Positions 1-6,914 of a DNA stretch of 51,776 bases are shown here, in pieces. Under the pieces are notes generated by a model that searched no databases, was not told the origin of the DNA, and saw only the letters and a program-made list of their open reading frames with translations. Within the stretch, counting starts at the first letter, position 1. Each line of letters opens with the position of its first letter. Source of the stretch: JAHWKI01 sp035513575 (GTDB taxonomy: Bacteria; Gemmatimonadota; Gemmatimonadetes; Longimicrobiales; RSA9); assembly GCA_035513575.1 (NCBI GenBank), contig DATKBW010000102.1, positions 1 to 51,776 on the forward strand. Direction: 5' to 3'. The position numbers and the translations under genes are program-made.

Positions 1-231
1 CCCGACGTCGCTCAGCGCCGTGGATCGAGAACAGAGGGATGACGAGGGGCAGGAATTCTCGACTCACGCCGCCGCAGGGAGCCGGGGCCCCGCGGATCGA
101 CGGCTCGCGAGCCACGATCAGGCTCCCGGACCGTTCCTACTGTCGCATCAACTCGGAATGAGGACAGCCTAGCCCGCGCACCTGGTCGGACCGGACGTGG
201 ATGCTCTACGCCATGCCCGGCGAGCCGGCCG
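1..231. other. No recognisable gene
   Basis: No reading frame here resembles a known protein, and codon-position bias is weak compared with neighbouring genes. The stretch lies directly downstream of the duplicated queG tail fragment on the minus strand, so it may be further decayed sequence. I see no RNA gene or terminator in it. Confidence 0.5.
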
Positions 232-465
232 CTACTCCGCCCGCGCCAGCGCCCAGGCGGCGTGCTCCCGCACCAGCGGCTCCTCGCCGTCGAGCGCCTC
301 TCGCAGCACGCCGCCGCCTCGGCGGGGGGCCCCCTCCACGGACGCCAGCCAGTTGCCGACCGCGACGGCAACATTGCGCCTAAACCCAGCGTATCCGGCC
401 CGCCGGATCGCTGACCCCCGCGTCCAGACGTCCCAGTCCTCCCGCGTCATCCGCATCAGCGCCAC
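232..465 (-). pseudogene. Duplicated C-terminal tail of queG
   Basis: The minus-strand reading frame encodes about 77 residues that align almost end to end with the last 78 residues of the intact queG about 2.2 kb away. Shared blocks are MRMTREDWD, SAIRRAGY, KRNVAVAMGNWL (FRRNVAVAVGNWL here) and EPLVREHAAWAL. The haem-like B12 and 4Fe-4S domains of epoxyqueuosine reductase are absent, so only the HEAT-like tail remains and it cannot be an enzyme. The fragment is in the same orientation as queG and ends at the same point (AAWALxRA). The two copies therefore form diverged direct repeats around the nitronate monooxygenase gene. Nucleotide identity looks like roughly three quarters by eye, so the duplication is not recent or the tail came from a related strain. 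Confidence 0.75.
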
Positions 466-472
466 GAGCCGA

Positions 473-645
473 TTCCTCGACCACCCCGACGATGGTCAGC
501 GGCGCGGCGTCCGGACGACCCGACACGGCGAAGAGCGTGCGCCTGCCGACCGGATCGGCGTCCCCCCACAGCCTACGGGCAGAGCCGTTGCGCCGATGAA
601 GGTGCCGACGACGGCGACCCCGGGCGTGGGGCGGACGACGTCGTG
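473..645 (-). pseudogene. Frameshifted fragment of MacB/ADOP-type ABC transporter permease
   Basis: One minus-strand frame at 607-645 reads RPTPGVAVV. Another frame at 473-589 reads NGSARRLWGDADPVGRR and then PLTIVGVVEE. Together these match the conserved block in the periplasmic domain of MacB-like and ADOP-family permeases (VAVVNETxARRLWPGxDPIGRR...TIVGVVxDV). The two halves are separated by 17 extra bases at 590-606, which breaks the frame. The rest of the protein (about 800 residues with FtsX membrane domains) is missing. The fragment abuts the queG-tail copy, so two unrelated broken genes are joined within a few bases. Family recognition rests on the motif only. Confidence 0.65.
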
Positions 646-751
646 GCGAACCGCCCGCGCGCGGTGCCATTCTTGGTCCGCGCGGCCGCCCGACGGATGC
701 GGAGCGTCTGGCCCCTGCGGTCGCGCGTCCCGCTCGCGGAGAGGTAGGCCC

Positions 752-1972
752 ATGCGCGAACCTGCCGGCTGGAACCGTCGTGAATTCCTGAAGGTCGGAG
801 CGGTCGCCGGCGCGGCCGCGACGGTCGGCTGCGCGCCGCACGCGCTGCCGGCCGCACCCCGCCCGCGGCTCCGCACGCGGCTCTGCGACCTGCTCGGCAT
901 CGAATACCCGGTGCTCCAGTCCGGGATGGCGCCGGTCGGCGGCCCGGAGCTCGCCGCGGCCGTGTCGGCGGCCGGCGGACTGGGCATCCTGGGCGTCGCG
1001 CACGTGGCGCCGGAGGAGGTGCGGAACCGGATTCGTGAGGTGCGGCGGCGCACGGACCGGCCGTTCGGGGCGAACCTGCTGCTGCACGAGCAGGTCTGGC
1101 CGCCGGTCGACGCCGCGACCTTCGCGGACGGCACGGTGGCGGCGATCCACGCGGTGCTGAACCGGTTCCGCGCGCGGCTGGGGCTCGCGCCGCGGCATGA
1201 TCGTCCGCCGACGCGCCCGAACCATGTGCCGGGCGCGATCGAGGTGATCATCGAGGAGCGTGTCCCGGTCTTCAGCGTCGGGCTCGGCAACCCGTCGCGC
1301 GAGCTGGTCGAGCGCTTCCACGCGCAGGGCGCCACGGTCGTCGCGATGGTCGCGACCGTCGAGGACGCGCGGGCGGTCGCGGCGAACGGCGTGGACGCGA
1401 TCGTCGCGCAGGGCAGCGATGCCGGCGGCCACCGGTCGACCTGGACCAAGCCGCCGTCCGCGCAGCACGCCGCGATCGGCACGATGTCGCTGGTGCCCGA
1501 GGTAGTCGCGGCCGTCGACGTCCCCGTGCTGGCGGCGGGAGGCGTCACGAACGGGCGCGGGATCGTCGCCGCGCTCGCGCTGGGCGCCGACGGTGTGCTG
1601 GTCGGCACGCGGTTCATCGCGACGTCCGAGGCCCGGGCGCGCGACTTCTACAAGCAGGCGCTGGTCGACGGCCGGGGCGACACCACCGTGGTCACCGACG
1701 CCTACTCGGGGCTGTACGCGCGGCTGCTGCGCAACACGTACACCGAGGAGTACGACGCGTCCGGCGCGCCGACGCTGCCCGGGTACGCGCAGCTCGGCAT
1801 GAATGGCGACGTGCTGACGGAGGCGCTGAACCGGGCCGACCCCGGCTACTACCCGTTGTGGGCGGGCCAGGGCGTCGGCATGGTGGGCGACGTCCGGCCC
1901 GCCGGCGACGTGCTCCGCGACCTCGTCCGCGAGGCCGAGTCGGCGCTCCGGGAGCTCCAAGCCCGGGTGTGA
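752..1972 (+). CDS. Tat-exported nitronate monooxygenase
   Basis: A 406-residue protein of the nitronate monooxygenase (2-nitropropane dioxygenase) family: FMN-dependent TIM barrels that oxidise alkyl nitronates such as propionate 3-nitronate to carbonyl compounds and nitrite. Visible landmarks are QSGMAPVGGPELAAAVSAAGG near residues 57-77, the AQGSDAGGH segment holding the catalytic-region His, and VLAAGGVTNGRG plus GADGVLVGTRF, the phosphate-binding end of the barrel. The start at 752 gives an N-terminus with a twin-arginine motif (NRREFLK, residues 8-14), a hydrophobic stretch and Cys27 in VGC. This predicts Tat export and possibly lipid anchoring. The reading frame is open far upstream, but those residues are low-complexity and antisense to pseudogene fragments. 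It stands alone between two broken-gene regions. Confidence 0.85.
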   Translation: MREPAGWNRREFLKVGAVAGAAATVGCAPHALPAAPRPRLRTRLCDLLGIEYPVLQSGMAPVGGPELAAAVSAAGGLGILGVAHVAPEEVRNRIREVRRRTDRPFGANLLLHEQVWPPVDAATFADGTVAAIHAVLNRFRARLGLAPRHDRPPTRPNHVPGAIEVIIEERVPVFSVGLGNPSRELVERFHAQGATVVAMVATVEDARAVAANGVDAIVAQGSDAGGHRSTWTKPPSAQHAAIGTMSLVPEVVAAVDVPVLAAGGVTNGRGIVAALALGADGVLVGTRFIATSEARARDFYKQALVDGRGDTTVVTDAYSGLYARLLRNTYTEEYDASGAPTLPGYAQLGMNGDVLTEALNRADPGYYPLWAGQGVGMVGDVRPAGDVLRDLVREAESALRELQARV

Positions 1973-2000
1973 GGTTCCCCGCACGGAGGCTCCCGGCCCG

Positions 2001-2192
2001 CTACTTCACGATAGGCGAGGCCTCCAGCGCCCGTTCGAGTTCGGCCCGTACGAACGGGTCGCATTCCGCTGCGAGCGCTCGTTCCAAGACCTCCCGCGCA
2101 GCCTCGAACGGAATCCGCCCAAGTGCCCAGGCGGAGCGGAGCTGCGTGTGGCGGAGGGCGCCGGCCATTTCCTCCCGGCGGAGCGGCCTCAT
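2001..2192 (-). pseudogene. HEAT-like repeat fragment, possible lost end of queG
   Basis: The minus-strand frame encodes about 63 residues including LRSAWALGRIPFEAAREVL and DPFVRAELERALEAS. This has the helix-turn-helix rhythm of one and a half HEAT repeats. The AWALGR block matches the point where intact queG stops (EHAAWALGRADSA). In many QueG proteins that block continues into another repeat much like this one. It may therefore be the original queG terminus, separated from the gene by about 265 bp. It could instead be a small independent HEAT protein. There is no convincing ribosome-binding site, so I treat it as a remnant. Confidence 0.4.
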
Positions 2193-2242
2193 CTGTTCCG
2201 TGACGCGGTGGCACGGCTCAGCTCCGCGAACAGGGAGGCGGT

Positions 2243-2422
2243 ATGAGCGGCGGTCCGAAGCCGGGCTGGAGCGAAGCGGTCGCCGATCGTCTGCTGGGAA
2301 TTGGGGAGGAGGCGGGCGCGGAGCGGGGCCACATGTTCGGTCATCCCGTTGTGTACGCCGGGAGGAAGCTGGCGGGGTGTGCCTACGGCGACGGGATCGG
2401 GCTGAAGCCGCCGCCGGAGCGT
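2243..2422 (+). pseudogene. Truncated TfoX N-domain-like protein
   Basis: The first 60 codons read MSGGPKPGWSEAVADRLLGI and then MFGHPVVYAGRKLAG and GDGIGLKPPPER. This resembles the start of small TfoX-N-type proteins (MFGxPxFYxxGKxFAxVxGDGVGLKLPxER). After about residue 60 the frame becomes proline and alanine rich and then runs antisense through queG, so the remaining half of the domain is missing. The breakpoint lies just before the queG stop codon. The function of the family is not well defined. Identification is by short motif only. Confidence 0.4.
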
Positions 2423-2457
2423 CCGCCCGCCCCTTCGGCTGAACCGCCGCTCGCGCC

Positions 2458-3630
2458 CTACGCCGAGTCCGCCCGCCCCAGCGCCCACGCCGCGTGCTCC
2501 CGCACTAGCGGCTCCTCATCCTCAAGCGCCTCCCGCAGCACCGCCACCGCCTCCTCCGGCGGCTCGTCTTGCATGTCTACCAGCCAGTTGCCCATGGCCA
2601 CCGCGACGTTCCGCTTGAAGCCCTCATAGCCCGCCCGTCGGATCGCGCTCCCACGGCTGAACGCGTCCCAGTCCTCCCGCGTCATCCGCATCAGCTCCAC
2701 CAGCGACGGCGAGTCCGTGGACGGTCCCCTGGGCGCGTGCGGGTGCGGGTGCGTGCCCGAGCCCGACCCGGTCCTGCCTGGCCCAGTCGCCGAATCGGGA
2801 GGAACTCGCGGGAGGTAGTCCGTCTCCTCCGTGATTTGGACCAGCCTGGGCGAGTTCCACGGGCACACCTCCTGGCAGATGTCGCACCCGTAGATCCGGT
2901 TCCCGATGGCCGGCCGGAGCGCGCGGGGGATCTCGCCCCGGTTCTCGATCGTGAGATACGAGATGCACCGCGTCGCGTCCATCACCGGCGCGCCGTTCGC
3001 GTCCCGTCCCAGCAGCGCGCCCGTCGGGCACGTGTCCACGCACGCCGTGCACGTGCCGCAGCGGTCCGCCTCGAACGGCTCGTCGTACTCCAGCTCGAGC
3101 GGGACGAGCAGCGACCCGAGGAAGAAATAGGAGCCGGCCTGCGGGTCGATCAGCATGGTGTTCCGCCCGAACCACCCGATCCCCGCCCGCCGCGCGAGCT
3201 CGCGCTCCAGGACGGGACCGGTGTCCACGTACGCCCGCGCGAGCGGCAGCGCCCGGCCGGTCTCCGCCTCCACGAACCGCAGCAGCGCCATCAGCTTCTT
3301 CTTCAGGACCCGGTGGTAGTCCCGCCCGCGCGCGTAGCGGGCGATGACCCCGACGCCGCCGCCCCCCGAAGTCGAAGTCGAAGTCGCATACGACTCCGCC
3401 ACCACCACCGCCGACCGCAACGCCGGCCAGCGCACCGCCGGGTCCATCCGGGCCGCCGCGGAATCGGGGCGGGCGAGGTAGTCCATAGAGCCGTGGAGGC
3501 CGCGCTCCAGCCAGGCGCGGTAGAAGACCGCGTGGTCGCTGGTGCGGAGCGGCGTGAAGCCCACGCGCTGAAAGCCCAGTCGCAGGGCCTCGGCCCGGAT
3601 CCGTTCGGAAATGGTGTGTTCGCGGGGCAT
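2458..3630 (-). CDS. queG: Epoxyqueuosine reductase QueG
   Basis: The last enzyme of queuosine synthesis: it reduces epoxyqueuosine to queuosine in the wobble position of tRNAs for Asp, Asn, His and Tyr, using cobalamin and two 4Fe-4S clusters. The 390-residue protein shows the catalytic Asp136 in YVDTGPVLERELA. It has a ferredoxin pair with CGTCTACVDTCPTGA at 191-205, Cys222, and CDICQEVC at 249-256. A HEAT-like tail follows at about 310-390. ATG 3630 begins MPREHTISERI; an AGGAGGG sits about 14 bases upstream, and residues further upstream do not look like QueG. Two low-complexity insertions are present: TSTSTSGGGG at 83-92 and a Gly/Ser/His/Pro linker at about 283-300. It is monocistronic. 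queE lies elsewhere in the window. Confidence 0.95.
   Translation of the reverse strand: MPREHTISERIRAEALRLGFQRVGFTPLRTSDHAVFYRAWLERGLHGSMDYLARPDSAAARMDPAVRWPALRSAVVVAESYATSTSTSGGGGVGVIARYARGRDYHRVLKKKLMALLRFVEAETGRALPLARAYVDTGPVLERELARRAGIGWFGRNTMLIDPQAGSYFFLGSLLVPLELEYDEPFEADRCGTCTACVDTCPTGALLGRDANGAPVMDATRCISYLTIENRGEIPRALRPAIGNRIYGCDICQEVCPWNSPRLVQITEETDYLPRVPPDSATGPGRTGSGSGTHPHPHAPRGPSTDSPSLVELMRMTREDWDAFSRGSAIRRAGYEGFKRNVAVAMGNWLVDMQDEPPEEAVAVLREALEDEEPLVREHAAWALGRADSA
3368..3385. repeat. GAAGTC hexanucleotide microsatellite inside queG
   Basis: Three perfect tandem copies of GAAGTC. On the coding strand they give the STSTS stretch in a variable loop of QueG just before the conserved ARYARGRDYH block. 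The unit length keeps the frame. A related hexamer array lies in sbcD at 49562-49597. Confidence 0.8.
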
Positions 3631-3871
3631 CCTGGCCGTGCTACCCTCCTGGCCGGGTGCCGATCCGCGCCCCTGGCGCGCGGCCCCGGGAGTCGGCGAG
3701 GACCGTGCCGGCGGTCGTCGCCTGGGCGGACCTCCCGACGGCACGTCGGGCGTTTCCCCGTCCAAGTGTCGCAATCCTCCCGACTTGCCTGGCACGGTTC
3801 GAGATGCTGAATTGCAGGGGCGCAGGAGTGCATCTGCGCGGCAGGTCCTATCACCGGGAAACGGGGGACGT

Positions 3872-5428
3872 ATGATAGCGTTGCGACACCGCGCGGTACT
3901 CTCCCTGCTCGCCGTGGCAGCCGGCGCGATGGCGCTGACGTCCTGCATCGACGAGCGGACCGTGTATTTGCCCAGGCCGATCTTCGAGGAGCCGGTCGCG
4001 GCGGCCCTCGACTTCGTCGGATACACGGATGCGGAAGACAAGCTGACCGTGTGCGGCAACTGTCACGTGGGCATGCAGGCGGAGTGGGAGGGGACCGCCC
4101 ATGCCTTCGCGTGGGACGGGCTCCAGTCGAGCGGCCACGCCCAGGCCTTCTGCGAAGGCTGCCACACGGTGAACTCCCTGGGCAACGTCATGGTCGAGGA
4201 GACGCCCGGCCAGGCGATGGGCGGCTATGCGGCCGTCCCGGAGGAGCGGTACCACGACGTGCAGTGCGAGAGCTGCCACGGGCCCGGGTTACCGCACATC
4301 CGGAACCCCGACGCGCTGGACACGCGGCCGCTGGCGCCGATCGAGGTCGGCAGCGACCTCTCCTTCGGCTGCGGCGAATGCCACGCCGGCTCGCACCATC
4401 CGTTCGTCGAGGAGTGGGAGGCCTCGCCCCACGGCAACATGCAGGCGTACCCGGCCAGTCGCGGCGCGTCCGCCGGCGGCTGCTTCTTCTGCCACTCGGG
4501 CGAGGGCGCGCTCCAGATGTTCGGGGTGAAGGCGGACTACCTGGAGAAGGAAGCGCTGCTGGCCAGCGACGCCGAGTTCGCCCACATCACCTGCGCGGTG
4601 TGTCACGACCCCCACTCCAACGAGAACGAGGGGCAGCTGCGGCTGCCGGTGAACACCGCGGCCATCGAGAACCACCTGTGCGCCCAGTGCCACGACCGGC
4701 GGACCGTGCCCGGCGCCGGGGCCCACGGCCTGCAACCGCACGCGCCCGAGGCGGCCCTGCTGGTCGGCGACGCGGGGTGGTTCCCCCCGGGCTCGGAGAT
4801 CAACCAGGGCGAGATCCTGGGGACCCACGGGAGCGCCAACAACGCGAAGCTGTGCGCGACCTGCCACGTCGTCGCCTACTCCGCCGTGGACGAGCTGACG
4901 CAGGCCACGGTGTTCTCCACGGGTCACGGCTTCCGGGCCATCCCCTGCATCGAGGGCGGCCTGCCCACGGGCGCGGAGGATTGCGCGCTCACCGTGGACG
5001 CCCGCAGCTTCGAGGGGTGCATCGGCAGCGGCTGCCACGCCGATGCGAGCATCGCGCGCGGCATCCTGAACAGCGCGCTGATCAGCATCCTGGACCGGGC
5101 GCAGACCCTCGAGCGGCTGCTCAATGCGGTCGACCCGAACGGGGCGGAACCGGGTGGTGAGATCGATGGGACGAACCCCATCTTCACGGTGGCAGAGGGT
5201 GCCTATTTCAACCTGCACCTGGCGCACCATGGGACGGAGCTCACGGCGACGATGACGCGGGCGGACTCGCTGCTGGCGTTCGCGCCCTCGACGACACACA
5301 ACCCGTTCCTGATCGAATCCCTGCTGATCACCAGCGCGCAGGCGGTCCGGGCGGCGTACCCGAACGAGACCGCGGGGCTCGAGCCGATCGACCCGACGCC
5401 GCGCCTGGTAAAGCCGGCCAACCATTGA
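3872..5428 (+). CDS. Nine-haem c-type cytochrome lipoprotein
   Basis: A 518-residue exported multihaem cytochrome. The signal peptide ends in a lipobox (ALTSC, Cys25), so it should be lipid-anchored in the envelope. Eight CXXCH sites lie at residues 61, 94, 132, 167, 204, 241, 270 and 328. A ninth site has an expanded spacing, CIGSGCH at 383-389. The first site and the following W...H spacing recall the cytochrome c554 family. The last 130 residues carry no haem motif and may be a docking domain. ATG 3872 follows a purine-rich GGGGGAC, and the stop is 10 bases before the next gene. First gene of a four-gene operon with a beta-barrel and a 16-haem cytochrome. Likely role: electron acceptor or exit module of a trans-envelope conduit. 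Substrate unknown. Confidence 0.9.
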   Translation: MIALRHRAVLSLLAVAAGAMALTSCIDERTVYLPRPIFEEPVAAALDFVGYTDAEDKLTVCGNCHVGMQAEWEGTAHAFAWDGLQSSGHAQAFCEGCHTVNSLGNVMVEETPGQAMGGYAAVPEERYHDVQCESCHGPGLPHIRNPDALDTRPLAPIEVGSDLSFGCGECHAGSHHPFVEEWEASPHGNMQAYPASRGASAGGCFFCHSGEGALQMFGVKADYLEKEALLASDAEFAHITCAVCHDPHSNENEGQLRLPVNTAAIENHLCAQCHDRRTVPGAGAHGLQPHAPEAALLVGDAGWFPPGSEINQGEILGTHGSANNAKLCATCHVVAYSAVDELTQATVFSTGHGFRAIPCIEGGLPTGAEDCALTVDARSFEGCIGSGCHADASIARGILNSALISILDRAQTLERLLNAVDPNGAEPGGEIDGTNPIFTVAEGAYFNLHLAHHGTELTATMTRADSLLAFAPSTTHNPFLIESLLITSAQAVRAAYPNETAGLEPIDPTPRLVKPANH

Positions 5429-5438
5429 ACGGAGTGCT

Positions 5439-6914
5439 TTGATCACCCGCAGTCCCATGCGAAGGGCCGCCCGGAACCGGGCGGCCCCTTTGCTTGCCTT
5501 CCTGCTCCTGGCCGGGCCGCTGGCGGCCCAGGACGCCCGTGGCAGCGCCCTGACCACCGTGCGCTATGTCACGCTCCGGCCGCTGGCGCTGGACTCGGTG
5601 GCGCGCGCGGACGTGACGCAGGAAGGGCGCATCTTCACGTACCAGGGGCGCCGGGTGACCTGCATCCCCGGGCTCGCCTGGTGCACCTTCTACCGGCCCG
5701 CGGACGTCGAGCACGGCGTGGTCGCGACGCAGGACGTCTCCGCCACCGCCTGGGGCTTCGGCGTGCGCGGCCTCTCCGCGACGGTCCTCGTCCGCGGCCG
5801 CGCGGACCTGAACGGGGATTTCCTCTGGCCCGCCTCCGACGACCATTTCGACGCGATCCTCGCCTACGCGCAGCTCCAGCGCTCGATCTATCGCCTGCGG
5901 CTGGGGCGGCAACGGACGCTGTCGGGGCTCGGCTTCTCCGGCTTCGATGGCCTGGACATCCTCGTGGACCCGCTCCCGTGGCTCCGGGCCGAGGCCTACG
6001 CCGGCCGCAGCCTGGCCCGCGGGCTGAACGAGCCGCGGCACGAGGCGCTGCAGGGGATCGAGCCCTTCCTCTTCGACCGCGACGCGCTCCTCTTCGGGGG
6101 GTTCGTCGAAGCGGAGCCCCGCGCGGGGACGTCCCTGGGGCTGCGCTACCAGCGGGAGATCTGGACGGACCGCGCGGCGCTGCTCACCGAGCGCGCGTCG
6201 CTGGACGTGCGCTCCGACCTGCCCGGGCCGCTCCGCATGGACGCCGCCCTGGACTACGACTTCGCCTTCGGCCACGTCGGCAAGGCGCACCTGCGGCTGC
6301 GCTCCGCCCTCCCGGACGGCTGGGGGTGGGCGCAGCTGACCGGACGGCGCTACCTCCCCTACTTCGAGCTCTGGACGATCTGGGGCTTCTTCTCGCCGGT
6401 GGCTTACCACGAGGCCGAGGCGTCGGCGACGATCACGCGCTGGCGCCCGCTCACCCTCTGGGCGTCCGCCGCGCACCGCGTCTACGACGACACCGACGCG
6501 CCCATCGTCTTCGGCGGGATCACCACCACCGCCGAGCGGCTCGCCCTCGGCGCACGCTGGACCCGTGGCCCGTGGCTCGCCCACGGCGAGTACCGGCTCG
6601 AGCTCGGCTTCGGCGCGGTCCTGAGCTCCGCCGACACCGAGCTCCGCTGGCGGGCCGGCGACGCGGTGACCCTGGTCGCGCGGGCCTCCGCCTTCCAGCA
6701 GATCGCGGAGTTCCGGCTGGGGGACAACGTCGTCCTGGGCGGCGGCCTCGGGGCCGACCTGACGCTCCCGCGCGGCCTCGGCCTCCGGGCCGGCGCCGAC
6801 CTCTACCGGCAGGCGTACGAGAACCGCCAGAGCGCCGCCGACTGGGACCAGCTCCGCGCCCACACCATCCTGACCGTGCCGTTCGGGGCCGAGCCGGGGA
6901 GGCCGGGGCGATGA
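5439..6914 (+). CDS. Outer-membrane beta-barrel partner of multihaem cytochromes
   Basis: A 491-residue protein with a signal peptide (AAPLLAFLLLAGPLAAQ), then alternating polar and aromatic/hydrophobic stretches typical of amphipathic strands. It ends without a helical tail, so it is very probably an outer-membrane barrel. No close family is recognisable. It is shorter than MtrB (about 700 residues) and carries two cysteines near the mature N-terminus (Cys75 and Cys82, CX6C), reminiscent of but not identical to the MtrB CXXC. Start chosen as TTG 5439 because GGAG lies just upstream at 5431-5434; ATG 5457 is an alternative six codons in. The stop overlaps the next start (ATGA). Placement between two multihaem cytochrome genes argues for a sheath through which haems pass across the outer membrane. 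Confidence 0.8.
   Translation: MITRSPMRRAARNRAAPLLAFLLLAGPLAAQDARGSALTTVRYVTLRPLALDSVARADVTQEGRIFTYQGRRVTCIPGLAWCTFYRPADVEHGVVATQDVSATAWGFGVRGLSATVLVRGRADLNGDFLWPASDDHFDAILAYAQLQRSIYRLRLGRQRTLSGLGFSGFDGLDILVDPLPWLRAEAYAGRSLARGLNEPRHEALQGIEPFLFDRDALLFGGFVEAEPRAGTSLGLRYQREIWTDRAALLTERASLDVRSDLPGPLRMDAALDYDFAFGHVGKAHLRLRSALPDGWGWAQLTGRRYLPYFELWTIWGFFSPVAYHEAEASATITRWRPLTLWASAAHRVYDDTDAPIVFGGITTTAERLALGARWTRGPWLAHGEYRLELGFGAVLSSADTELRWRAGDAVTLVARASAFQQIAEFRLGDNVVLGGGLGADLTLPRGLGLRAGADLYRQAYENRQSAADWDQLRAHTILTVPFGAEPGRPGR

Noticed and set aside
380..1984. Long minus-strand open frame across the nitronate monooxygenase
   Set aside because: It is antisense to a clear gene, is composed almost wholly of Arg, Ala, Gly and Asp, and matches nothing except the short permease scrap at its end.
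3780..3815. Possible sigma-54 promoter (CTGGCACGG) upstream of the cytochrome operon
   Set aside because: The GC element does not fall at the required 12-base distance from the GG, so the match fails.
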